The notes below the pieces were generated by a model that saw nothing but the letters and a program-made list of their open reading frames with translations, was not told where the DNA came from and made no database searches. DNA of 64,000 nucleotides from Zantedeschia hybrid cultivar (Eukaryota; Streptophyta; Magnoliopsida; Alismatales; Araceae), in contig JARZZO010000013.1 of NCBI GenBank assembly GCA_030544215.1, positions 27,821,229 to 27,885,228 of the forward strand, written 5' to 3'. Position numbers and translations under genes: made by a program. Positions 36,701 through 45,501 of this stretch are shown here, one piece after another (the first letter of the stretch is position 1; the number at the start of each line of letters is the position of its first letter).

Positions 36701-36880
36701 AGAGACCTCGACTCCCTGCTAGCTGAGGATGCGTGGAGGGCCTTGCGACCCGCTGGTTCATCAGGGTCGATGCGCCCAGCTTCCGGACATCGTCGTGCTC
36801 GTGAGGAGGACGCCGAGAGCCAGATGAGGCACCCCTCTCGGGATAGGAGAGATGATGTGGAGGAAAGGGGAAAGGATTGA
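33765..36880 (+). CDS. Element C antisense gene 2, plant-mobile-domain protein with seven exons
   Basis: Exons 33765-34085, 34524-35225, 35296-35460, 35524-35898, 35974-36066, 36140-36286, 36359-36880. All six introns are GT-AG and phase 0; five are 63-75 bp and the first is 438 bp. Start: ATGGCG in good context at 33765. 774 residues: acidic Gly/Asp/Glu-rich N-terminus (1-107), plant mobile domain about 115-520 with PWGHMLPTLEDVSFLTGLPV at 174-193, then two predicted coiled-coil stretches (about 525-552 and 600-690) and a basic, Ser/Arg-rich tail. Plant mobile domains occur in the MAIN/MAIL1 proteins of plants and in many transposons. Every frame is open, so the gene looks usable. The first intron is filled by a palindromic array and is itself open in frame, so an unspliced form would add 146 residues. 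Role in the element unknown. Confidence 0.8.
34091..34109 (+). repeat. T19 run after the first donor site
   Basis: Nineteen T directly after the donor GTAAG of intron 1 of antisense gene 2. On the element's own strand this is an A19 run. Confidence 0.9.
34131..34470. repeat. Palindromic array inside intron 1 of antisense gene 2
   Basis: About eight units with a period near 42 bp, each with a 9-bp stem: GGACGGCGG-N6-CCGCCGTCC. It is a relative of the GGACGGCCA array at 33312 but with a different arm end. It ends about 50 bases before the acceptor TTTTTCAG at 34523. Confidence 0.93.
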
Positions 36881-38024
36881 GAGAGAGTGGGCGCAGGGGT
36901 ATGCCCCTGTGTTGTGATGATGTATGATGTTATGCTTGCATATTTCTATATTTACATGGGCACTTCTTTGTTCCACTTTCTGTTCGTACTTGTGATGCCT
37001 GCATGCACAACATTAGGGGAAACTGTTAGTAGTATCTGTTTTCGGCCCCTTGCCTAAAAAGAGCAACTACCTTTTCCTTAGCCTTTGCATAAGGTCAAGG
37101 GGCCGTGTCCTACTAACCAGACAAACTGAAAAAAAGTGAATGCGTCATGCAAATGCAAGGTGATATTAACAGAGCATATTTTTGTCTACCTGGTGATTGC
37201 CAAAAGTCAGCCTAGTCAAATGATAAAAAGGGAAATGCACACTCAACTTCCCAGGCATCCTAAGCTTGCATCTAGATTGATTTGGGCCTCTAGACCCCTC
37301 AAACTAACCTTGACCGGTTAAGACTCATACTGATGACAATACCGTCATGCCATGCTTAGGCTCCCAGCTGCTTCCGACCACCAAGTTTGCCCAAAAGGTT
37401 TTCGAGGTAAATGATTTGCCCGACCCGGGTCTCTTTCCTCACAATCTAGAAGGTATATGATGGAACACCTTGGAACCCTAGCGGTCAACCGCGCGACGCT
37501 GACCCGGAATCAGACGCCGTCGTACCGATTGGTGACGCGCATGCATTGACCTAAGCCCGAAGTTTTCGAGAGTACACATTGAGATTATGATTAAGAAATT
37601 AGTTCACCAGAAATATCGACGTTACTCTTTACCCATTGTAGACTCCTGTGATCATGTGAGCATGTGACGATTTTTGAAAACGAACCATTTTAAAATGATG
37701 TTCAGTCTTTAGATAGCAATCTCGTGCTGAACCTTGGGGGAGACAAAGTGAAGAAATTGTGGAGACAAACCTCACAGGAGGATCAACAAAACCGTTAAAA
37801 TGGGGAGCTGTGACAAAACGGACCCCTTTTGTCCTCTTAGATGCCCCTTTGGTAAATTTCATGGCCAGGCACGGTCACGTCCAGGCTTTTTTCATGATTG
37901 CTTGAACCCCTTTTCTTTTTTGTATTTCTTTTTCGCTCTTGACATTTATTGGGGTTATTTGATATTCCGCCTGCGGGGACACTGCCCTCTTCACGTGCTC
38001 TGGTTCTTTACATTTCATTTCTGG

Positions 38025-38028
<4 letters not shown>

Positions 38029-38078
<50 letters not shown>
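38029..38078 (-). repeat. T50 homopolymer (A50 on the element strand)
   Basis: Fifty T on +, downstream of pol on the element's strand. Length should be treated as approximate because such runs are hard to sequence. Confidence 0.8.
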
Positions 38079-38083
<5 letters not shown>

Positions 38084-38424
38084 GTTACATCTATCGGGTT
38101 TTTTGAGGAACCGCAAATTGCTGAGCTCGACCGTTTAAGGGCGTCAACTGTCCTGATCGGTCGAGAGACGAAGAGCAAAGGTTGCATTGTGACAGTATAC
38201 TAAAGACTTGGAACTCATTTTAAACAGGTTCTTTTGAAAAACGTGCAGGTGTGTGCATCTCATGATGAGCATAGGGATCCGTATGAAAGTAAAGTAGACA
38301 CGTCCAAGGTTCTGGTGGACCAAAATCTTAGCCAAATCCTAATGTTAACCCAACCTATCATGCAACTAGACCTAGACAGGAGGTAACGTGGCAGTCACCA
38401 GGCAGTTGGATTTTGTGTCTTTTC

Positions 38425-38428
<4 letters not shown>

Positions 38429-38467
<39 letters not shown>
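38429..38467 (-). repeat. T39 homopolymer (A39 on the element strand)
   Basis: Thirty-nine T on +, 91 bases after the pol stop codon on the element's strand. Resembles a fossil poly-A tail. Confidence 0.8.
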
Positions 38468-38468
<1 letters not shown>

Positions 38469-38557
38469 ACATTTTCATTAAAGTATGTACATATTTACAA
38501 ACTTTTTGATGGCTTTTTGGATATTTGCTTTGAGATTTTTGATTTTTGATTTTTTTT

Positions 38558-41500
38558 TCATGGATAAAACTTCTTCAAATATACCCCGTTCCATGGGTGG
38601 GGCAATTCCTCTCCTCTCTCATTGATTAAGCGGTAAGCGTTACCTGAGTATGCCTCCTTGATTACAAATGGACCTTCCCAATTTTCTTGCAATTTGCTCC
38701 TGGGACCAGGAATTTTGATCATTTTTCTTTTAAGAACCATTTCCCCAATTCGAAACTTTCTTTCAAGAACTTTTTTTGCATAGAATCTTGCAATCCTATT
38801 TCTGTACACCTGGGCGTGATTTGCCGCCATCATCCTTTTTTCGTCTAACAGTTCCAGTTGGGTTAACATGGCGTTACGACGCTCGGCATCACTAATTCCA
38901 CTATCCAACTGCACTCTTAGAGAAGGGAAGAGAATCTCATATGGAAGTACCGCATCCGTTCCGAACGTGAGTGAATAAGGTGTTTGTCCGGTAGGGGTTC
39001 GGACGGAAGTACGATATGCCCAAAGAGCTTCTCCTAGACGATCAGGCCAGTCTGAATAATTATGTGATCTGCAAGTTCTTTTAATGATTCGAATGAGGGT
39101 TTTATTGGTGGCTTCGGCCTGACCATTTCCTTGTGGGTAGTAAGGTGAAGAATGATGCAAATTGATGTCATACTTACTGCACATGTCTTGGAGCTCTAGG
39201 GAGATAAACTGGGGTCCATTGTCGGTGATGAGGTCGCGCGGTGTCCCGAACCTGGCGAGAATGTTGCGCTTGATGAACTTCACCACCGTGGATGCTTTGA
39301 TTTCTGCAAATGCTTCCGCTTCAGCCCATTTAGTGAAATATTCAGTGGCGGTTAGGATAAATGATTTCCTTTTTGTTTCACCTGATCGATCCTCCAGAGG
39401 TCCTATGACGTCGAATGCCCACATGGCGAATGGCCACGGGGAAATGACGGATTTAAGAAATGAAGAAGGTGCATGAACCTTGTTAGCGTGTAACTGGCAT
39501 TTTAGGCACCTTTGAACGAATATGGAACAGTCGGCCTCCATTGAAGGCCAATAGTAGGACATGAGGAGTTTCTGGGCTAAGGCACGACCATGGACATGAC
39601 CGCCACAATCACTGGCATGGGCTGCCTCTATGACATGATGAATTTCGGTATCGTCTAGACACCGAAGAAGTACTCCGCTAAAGGATCTCCTGAAAAGGCG
39701 GCCGCCTAAGATAAGGTATCGCTGAGATGTACGGCGGATGGCCTTGCGGTCAGAGGATGTAGCATAAGACGGGAACGACCCGTCGCGGAGATAGTTCATG
39801 ATATCAAAGTACCACGAATTTCCATCATCCCAATCAGGGGCGAGTTCATTCGTGATAGCGGAGATATGCTTGGATGGACAGAGGAACTGCTGGAACCAAG
39901 GGTCCCGGAAGGACGGCAAATCTTGCTTGTGCAGGGTGATTGTGGCTGTGCCTTTGGTGACAGGAATCTCTAAAGCTGAAGATAGAGAGGCCAGGGCGTC
40001 TGCTAGGATATTCTGGGACCTAGGCACATGTACATAGGTGATCTTGCTGAAACGCCTAGTAAGCGACTTTACTAACTCCTGATATGGCTTCAGTTTTGAA
40101 TCCCGGGTTTGGTATTTGCCCACGGTTTGGCGGAAGATTAGTTGAGAGTCTCCAATTATCCTCAATTCTAAGACATTAAGAACCAGCGCCAATTTTAGGC
40201 CAGCTAGGAGAGCCTCATATTCAGCAACATTATTAGTTACTGAGAAGGAGAGTTGGCAAGCGTGCGGAATACTTACCCCTTCTGGAGAGACGAGGACCAC
40301 TCCTATCCCACTGCCTTGGGAATTAAGTGCCCCGTCAAAATGAAGGATCCAGGATGGAGCGTCATCCACTATTAAGCCCAACTCCTCATCCGGGAATTCC
40401 TCGTTGACAGGCGAAAATGTAGGCAAAGGGTGATGAGCTAGGTGCTCGGCAATTGCTTGCCCCTTCACAGCCTTCTGATTTACATAAGTGATGTCGAATT
40501 GATTCAAGAAGGTCTGCCATCGCACCAGCCTATCTGTTACAACTGGCCGCTCTAGCAGATATTTGATTGGGTCCATTCTTGCTAGTAGTTTGACCTCGTG
40601 GGCGAGGAAATAGTGCTTCAATTTCTGCACTACCCAGACGACGGCCGCGCATGTCCTTTCCATGGCAGTGTATCGCTTTTCGGCATCATTGAAAAGCTTG
40701 GACAGATAGTACACTGCTCTTTCCTTCTTCTTGTCATCTAATTGAGCCAATACTGCACCAGCCGATTCCTCAGTGGTGGAGACATATAGCAGTAGAGGCC
40801 GCCCCGGGATAGGAGCCATAAGGACTGGAGGGTTGAGGAGGTAATTCTTTAATTCATCGAAGGCCTTTTGACACTTATCACTCCAAATGAACTTTGCCCC
40901 TCCTTTTAATAAGTCGTAAAAGGGTTTGCATCTCACAGAGTGTTGAGATATGAACCGTCTGATGAATTGCAAACGGCCGATGAGACCCTTTACATCCCTG
41001 ACATTCTTAGGTGGGGGCATTTCCATTATTGCCTTCACTTTGTCTGGATCAACCTCGATCCCTCTTTTACTCACCATGAATCCTAGCAGTTTTCCGGAAG
41101 AAACACCAAATACGCACTTCTTCGGGTTCATCTTTAGTTGGTGCTCCTTCGATCTCTGCATTACAGCCCTAAGGATTTGAGCGTGCTCCTTCCTGGTTTT
41201 GGATTTGACCAAGATATCATCTACATAGACCTCCATGTCAATGTGAATCATGTCATGAAAGATTGCCATCATAGCCCTTTGGTAGGTGGCTCCAGCATTC
41301 TTAAGTCCAAATGGCATGACTATGTAGCAATAGGTTCCCCATGGAGTTATGAAGGATGTTTTCTCCTGATCTTCCTCAGCTAATCTGATCTGGTTATATC
41401 CTGAAAAACCGTCCATGAAAGATAACATCTCAAATCCAGCCGTGTTATCAACCAGCAAATCTAAATGAGGTAGTGGGAAATCATCTTTTGGGCAGGCTTG

Positions 41501-42361
41501 ATTGAGGTTGCGAAAGTCTATGCAAATTCTAACCTTTCCGTCCTTTTTCGCCACCGGGACGATGTTAGCTATCCACTTAGGGTAGAGCACTACCCGGATG
41601 AACTTGGCCTTGTGTAGTTTGTCAACCTCTTCTTTTACTTTAAGTGCTAATTCCGGTTGTAGCCGTCTCAACTTTTGTTTCACGGGTTTGGTGTCGGGTT
41701 TGAGGATTAGCCGGTGTTCTACAAGTTCTGTGCTTAATCCAGGCATGTCCTCGTATGACCAAGCAAACCCATCACGGTGCTCTTGGAGCACGGCTATTAT
41801 GGACCCTTCTTCTTCTGGACTCAAGCGGGCACTAATTAGCACTATCTTCGGATCCTCCTTTGTTCCGAGGTTGACTTCTTTGGTGGGTTCGTCGATGGCT
41901 GATGAAGGTTCATCAAACCGTCTCGCCCCACTCACAAGTGGTTCGACCAAGTCATCCCCCTCTTCCTCTTCACTAAGCTCAAATACACCTAAACCATCAC
42001 TGCAAGACTCTTCTTCCGCTACCTCCAGTGGTTCGGAGATGACCCCAGTCTGAAGATATTTATCCAATTTTCTCAAATCTTTGCACCTATTAGCTAATTC
42101 CTGAACTAAGAACAAAGGAACTTGCCTAGTTCTACAATTCCTAGACATGGGGGAGGCTAACCTAGTTCCTAAACTATTATGTACATGGTTTGGGAAAGGG
42201 GTCAACTCTGTCCTAGATGGGGCAAGAGTAGACCCTTGGGACAGAGATTCCATGACGGCAGGGCTCCCCCACCAAACGGGCTCCTCGAAAATGACTTCTC
42301 CTCCAGCGGGAGGGGAATTGAACTTTTTTTTTCGTGACCGAACGCGTGTAGCATGGAACAC
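38558..42361 (-). CDS. pol: Element C pol: reverse transcriptase, two RNase H domains, integrase
   Basis: 1267 codons, open throughout. It has no ATG near its start: the frame opens with GTG just after a stop, so it must be entered from gag-pro by a -1 shift at 42324-42332. Reverse transcriptase about residues 215-430 with YVDD at 379-382. First RNase H about 510-640 has lost its first catalytic Asp (Ser in LLLYVSTTEE). A second, archaeal-type RNase H at 671-795 has Asp676, Glu714, Asp738 and Asp788. Integrase: zinc site His915, His922, Cys952, Cys955, then catalytic Asp984, Asp1047 and Glu1083 (DD35E). No chromodomain; it ends in the LKKFYP tail usual for the Tat lineage. The double RNase H is a hallmark of Tat elements. 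All catalytic residues are present, so the enzyme set looks functional. Confidence 0.95.
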   Translation of the reverse strand: MFHATRVRSRKKKFNSPPAGGEVIFEEPVWWGSPAVMESLSQGSTLAPSRTELTPFPNHVHNSLGTRLASPMSRNCRTRQVPLFLVQELANRCKDLRKLDKYLQTGVISEPLEVAEEESCSDGLGVFELSEEEEGDDLVEPLVSGARRFDEPSSAIDEPTKEVNLGTKEDPKIVLISARLSPEEEGSIIAVLQEHRDGFAWSYEDMPGLSTELVEHRLILKPDTKPVKQKLRRLQPELALKVKEEVDKLHKAKFIRVVLYPKWIANIVPVAKKDGKVRICIDFRNLNQACPKDDFPLPHLDLLVDNTAGFEMLSFMDGFSGYNQIRLAEEDQEKTSFITPWGTYCYIVMPFGLKNAGATYQRAMMAIFHDMIHIDMEVYVDDILVKSKTRKEHAQILRAVMQRSKEHQLKMNPKKCVFGVSSGKLLGFMVSKRGIEVDPDKVKAIMEMPPPKNVRDVKGLIGRLQFIRRFISQHSVRCKPFYDLLKGGAKFIWSDKCQKAFDELKNYLLNPPVLMAPIPGRPLLLYVSTTEESAGAVLAQLDDKKKERAVYYLSKLFNDAEKRYTAMERTCAAVVWVVQKLKHYFLAHEVKLLARMDPIKYLLERPVVTDRLVRWQTFLNQFDITYVNQKAVKGQAIAEHLAHHPLPTFSPVNEEFPDEELGLIVDDAPSWILHFDGALNSQGSGIGVVLVSPEGVSIPHACQLSFSVTNNVAEYEALLAGLKLALVLNVLELRIIGDSQLIFRQTVGKYQTRDSKLKPYQELVKSLTRRFSKITYVHVPRSQNILADALASLSSALEIPVTKGTATITLHKQDLPSFRDPWFQQFLCPSKHISAITNELAPDWDDGNSWYFDIMNYLRDGSFPSYATSSDRKAIRRTSQRYLILGGRLFRRSFSGVLLRCLDDTEIHHVIEAAHASDCGGHVHGRALAQKLLMSYYWPSMEADCSIFVQRCLKCQLHANKVHAPSSFLKSVISPWPFAMWAFDVIGPLEDRSGETKRKSFILTATEYFTKWAEAEAFAEIKASTVVKFIKRNILARFGTPRDLITDNGPQFISLELQDMCSKYDINLHHSSPYYPQGNGQAEATNKTLIRIIKRTCRSHNYSDWPDRLGEALWAYRTSVRTPTGQTPYSLTFGTDAVLPYEILFPSLRVQLDSGISDAERRNAMLTQLELLDEKRMMAANHAQVYRNRIARFYAKKVLERKFRIGEMVLKRKMIKIPGPRSKLQENWEGPFVIKEAYSGNAYRLINERGEELPHPWNGVYLKKFYP

Positions 42362-45300
42362 TCATCAGAGCTAGTGTTGGTCGGAGCTGAGAGCATTGGA
42401 ATGGTAGGTGGGTGGAACAAGAAAGGGATGAACGTAGCTGGGGCTGGTTCATCCTTGGCTAAGAAAAGCCCTACCGTCGGTCTGGCTGACTCACGGAACA
42501 AGGAGGATATGCCAAAGTCCTCCTCTTGATCACCTTCGTAACACTCTCGCACCTCTTCTTCTATCTCGGGTAATTCCTGCCTCTTTCTTACAAAATGATT
42601 CATGAGGGACCATCCCTTTGCTTCTTTTGATGGTTCAGCAAACTTATATCCCAGGCCACACCCCCCAATGACAGGGTTCTCTGAGATGGGATGACGGATC
42701 CCTTGTTCTTCTTTCCCTAATCCAGAGCCTGAGCTATATCCCATCTTACTCATGAGCTGCCAACCTATACTCGGCCTAGACCGCAGATGGGAATTCACTG
42801 ATGAAAGGATAGGCTCTTTGCCTTTCCTGGAAGTTATCATGGATGGAATTTGCTCTGCTGTTACCGAGTCCAATGACTCGATGTAGGGAGTGCTTTTAAC
42901 CTTCACAATTTTCCCGTTGTATGGGAACTTATAGCACTGATGGTTGGTAGATGGGACTCCTAAGGTTTGGTCCATCCATGGTCTCCCTAAGATGGCATTG
43001 TAGATTGGCTTAACGTCCAGAATGTAGAATTCCGAGGTCATGGATACCGGGCCGATTTCTAATTGGAGGGAGATCTTCCCGTCTGCTGGTCTCTGGGAAT
43101 TGTCATAAGCTGAGACCATCATAGAGGTTGATTCAACCTTTTCTGGGTCTACCCCTATCCTTTTGAGGGTCTTAAGGGGACAAACGTTGATGGAGGCACC
43201 AGTATCCAATAGAATAGAATCTACTGGATGACCGTTAAGGATGGCGGTTAAGCACAAAGGGAGGGATCGGCACTCAGGGGGAGCTAAATCCTTTTCGGGG
43301 AAAGAGATCATAGGAGCCTGAGTGACTGAGAGTATGGCATTAGTGACCCCGCCACTAGGAAGATCTTCGTTCACCGTGATCTGTTGCAAGAAATTGAACA
43401 ACGTCTCCCTATGTGTGGGAGACCTGCGGATAAGTTCAAGGATGGAGATTTTAGCGGGGGTCTTTTCCAGATGCTGGAGTATGTCATACTCAGACTGGGC
43501 GTTCCCCTTGGCATGGAAAGAGCTTTCTTGAGAGTCTAGGGGCTGGCTCGGGGGAATGATGCGATTCCTGAGCGTTACCCCTACTGTGATTGGGTCTGTT
43601 TCCAACGGTGACCTTATGGGATTGAAGCTGATCATCGAATCCAGGTTCTTGTTTGGGCAAAAGACAGATAAGGTGGGTCCTTCGGCTGTAACTGGAGGGA
43701 TCTGAACGAGGGAGACCGGCTTGAGGGTTGCCGATCGCTCTTTGGGTCGGATTAGGACTAAAGGCTCATTTGGAGAAAACGTGGAGACTTCTGGGGTAGC
43801 CCCTTTAGTTTCACACGACCAAGTGGGGTCTTGGTGCTTTATCCCGGACCCTTCATACTCCCAGTACTGCTCCCTGCGAACTGTCACGGGCTCCAAGTCA
43901 TTGATCAGTGTGTTGACCTTCCCTTGAGAGCCGGGGTCTGGACCTACCTGATGAGAGGGCAATGGGTCCTTCACGATCCCCAGTTCTTTCTTAGCCTTTA
44001 GAGCCTCAATGGCTTTTCTCATGTCTTCCCAATTTATCCTCCCTTCATCATTCAAGTCATACACCCAATCCCTGAAGGTGAAGCAATTATATATGGTGTG
44101 TCCCGTGATCCTATGGTAAGGGCAATACCTGGAGGTGTCCGTATTGCGCGGGACACCTTCCTTTGGAGGCGGAAGTTGAATGGCATTGCAGGCCATCAAA
44201 GCATAAAAGATATCTGCCAGTGATTCTGGCAGAGGTGGATATGATGCCCGCTTAGCCATAGGACGACTGTAGTTAGTCGGGGGAGGGACGGCTGAGTATT
44301 GCTTCTGGCTGGGCTGAGTATCAGACTTAGAATGAGAATTGGTAATCCTGGTCGGTGGTGTTAGCATGCTGACCTGTTCATTGATAGTGACTCCTTCTGT
44401 GGCAGGAGCTGATGTGGTTTTCTTATTCCTGCTTCTATTCTCAAAGAATGAAGGCAGAGTGGAGTCTCGAATTTGGGACTGTACTACCCTAGCTCTATTG
44501 TATAGCTGTGCGAACGTCTGAAGTTCACTGAGCATAAGGATGGCTCGAAGCTGGGGAGTAGCATTATTAACAAGCATGGTGACTGCTTGTGCTTCAGGAA
44601 TAACGACCTCTGCTCTAGAAGCCATGGCCCTCCACCTGTTAGCGAAATGAGTGAAGTCTTCATCAGACTTCATTTTCTCCATCACTAGATCGAACAAGGT
44701 GGGGGGTAAGGCTGCCATATGGTTGAAGTGGGTAATGAACCTCTCAGAGACCATGTCAAAGTTGATCAGGTCAGTAGCTGGCAAAGAAGAGAACCACCTC
44801 AAGGCTTCTCCCTCGAGGGACTTTTGAAAAAGGTGGACCAGAAGGACTCTATCGAAGAGCCACTGATGGGAATCCATGAGAAACCCAGACAAATGATGAT
44901 GGGGGTCCGTGGTACCATCGTACTTTCTGTACTTGGGTACCTTAAACCCTTGTGGGAAATAAGCTGGGGGTAGCTTGCAATAGTTCGAGAGAGAATATGG
45001 CTGCCTGAGGTTGAGATTCTCGGCCATGAGTCGCCGTACACAATTCTCGACCTCATTCTTATAAACAAACTCCTCCTGCTTGGGAGGTGTAACCTGATTG
45101 ATGGGGTTAAAAGGGATCGTATGAGTGGGCATGGTTTGACCCGGCTGGGGTCTGCTAGAAGATCCTTGGAATTGGGTTTTCCGAGGAGTGGCATCCTGAA
45201 CTTTGCCACGAGAAACCAACTGGATGAGTTGATCCGGAGTATAGCGTGATAGGACGGCGATGAGTTCCGGATCTTCTCCAGGGTTTTGGAATGTTCTACT

Positions 45301-45501
45301 GGAGATCACTGGCTCATCCTCTCCTTGGGAGGTGGAAGATTCATCGGAGTCTTTTCTCTGAGGACCTTCTCTGGACGTTTGGAGCATCCCTATGAAGGTC
45401 TGTTGTGGATCTTCTTCAATCTCAAACAGAGGATTGTGAACAATATTGCCACCGAACTGGTCCATATCATCATATACAGCATTGACATACATTCGGTTCA
45501 T
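42202..45501 (-). CDS. gag-pro: Element C gag-protease with G-patch
   Basis: 1099 codons from an ATG. Gag capsid-type domain about residues 155-345; a zinc-knuckle variant CX2HX4HX4C (Cys460, His463, His468, Cys473); Pro/Ser-rich linker; aspartic protease with DTGAS at 766-770; a G-patch at about 912-955 (GWQLMSKMGYSSGSGLGK). It would form the particle and cut the polyproteins. The G-patch after protease is known from some retroviruses and from plant Tat elements, where it may bind nucleic acid. The last about 50 codons after the A9 run have no family meaning, while the pol frame continues there, so this stop (42202) is probably reached only without shifting. The N-terminus matches the gag remnant of element D. 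Confidence 0.93.
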   Translation of the reverse strand: MNRMYVNAVYDDMDQFGGNIVHNPLFEIEEDPQQTFIGMLQTSREGPQRKDSDESSTSQGEDEPVISSRTFQNPGEDPELIAVLSRYTPDQLIQLVSRGKVQDATPRKTQFQGSSSRPQPGQTMPTHTIPFNPINQVTPPKQEEFVYKNEVENCVRRLMAENLNLRQPYSLSNYCKLPPAYFPQGFKVPKYRKYDGTTDPHHHLSGFLMDSHQWLFDRVLLVHLFQKSLEGEALRWFSSLPATDLINFDMVSERFITHFNHMAALPPTLFDLVMEKMKSDEDFTHFANRWRAMASRAEVVIPEAQAVTMLVNNATPQLRAILMLSELQTFAQLYNRARVVQSQIRDSTLPSFFENRSRNKKTTSAPATEGVTINEQVSMLTPPTRITNSHSKSDTQPSQKQYSAVPPPTNYSRPMAKRASYPPLPESLADIFYALMACNAIQLPPPKEGVPRNTDTSRYCPYHRITGHTIYNCFTFRDWVYDLNDEGRINWEDMRKAIEALKAKKELGIVKDPLPSHQVGPDPGSQGKVNTLINDLEPVTVRREQYWEYEGSGIKHQDPTWSCETKGATPEVSTFSPNEPLVLIRPKERSATLKPVSLVQIPPVTAEGPTLSVFCPNKNLDSMISFNPIRSPLETDPITVGVTLRNRIIPPSQPLDSQESSFHAKGNAQSEYDILQHLEKTPAKISILELIRRSPTHRETLFNFLQQITVNEDLPSGGVTNAILSVTQAPMISFPEKDLAPPECRSLPLCLTAILNGHPVDSILLDTGASINVCPLKTLKRIGVDPEKVESTSMMVSAYDNSQRPADGKISLQLEIGPVSMTSEFYILDVKPIYNAILGRPWMDQTLGVPSTNHQCYKFPYNGKIVKVKSTPYIESLDSVTAEQIPSMITSRKGKEPILSSVNSHLRSRPSIGWQLMSKMGYSSGSGLGKEEQGIRHPISENPVIGGCGLGYKFAEPSKEAKGWSLMNHFVRKRQELPEIEEEVRECYEGDQEEDFGISSLFRESARPTVGLFLAKDEPAPATFIPFLFHPPTIPMLSAPTNTSSDECSMLHAFGHEKKSSIPLPLEEKSFSRSPFGGGALPSWNLCPKGLLLPHLGQS
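42324..42332 (-). promoter_or_regulatory. A9 run joining gag-pro and pol by a -1 shift
   Basis: On the minus strand nine A follow CACG. In the gag frame the codons are GAA AAA AAA AGT, which contain the heptamer A AAA AAA in the register used for -1 ribosomal slippage, and the pol frame follows as AAG TTC. The pol frame opens only at 42361, so the change must occur between 42361 and 42202. Alternatives: a one-base deletion or insertion in the run in this copy, or a sequencing error. Confidence 0.6.

Larger units (their letters stand above)
36881..38557 (-). other. Element C spacer between antisense gene 2 and pol
   Basis: Convergent intergenic spacer of 1.7 kb. No credible frame. It holds two long homopolymers, T50 at 38029-38078 and T39 at 38429-38467 (poly-A on the element's strand), the nearer one 91 bases after the pol stop. 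Confidence 0.6.
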
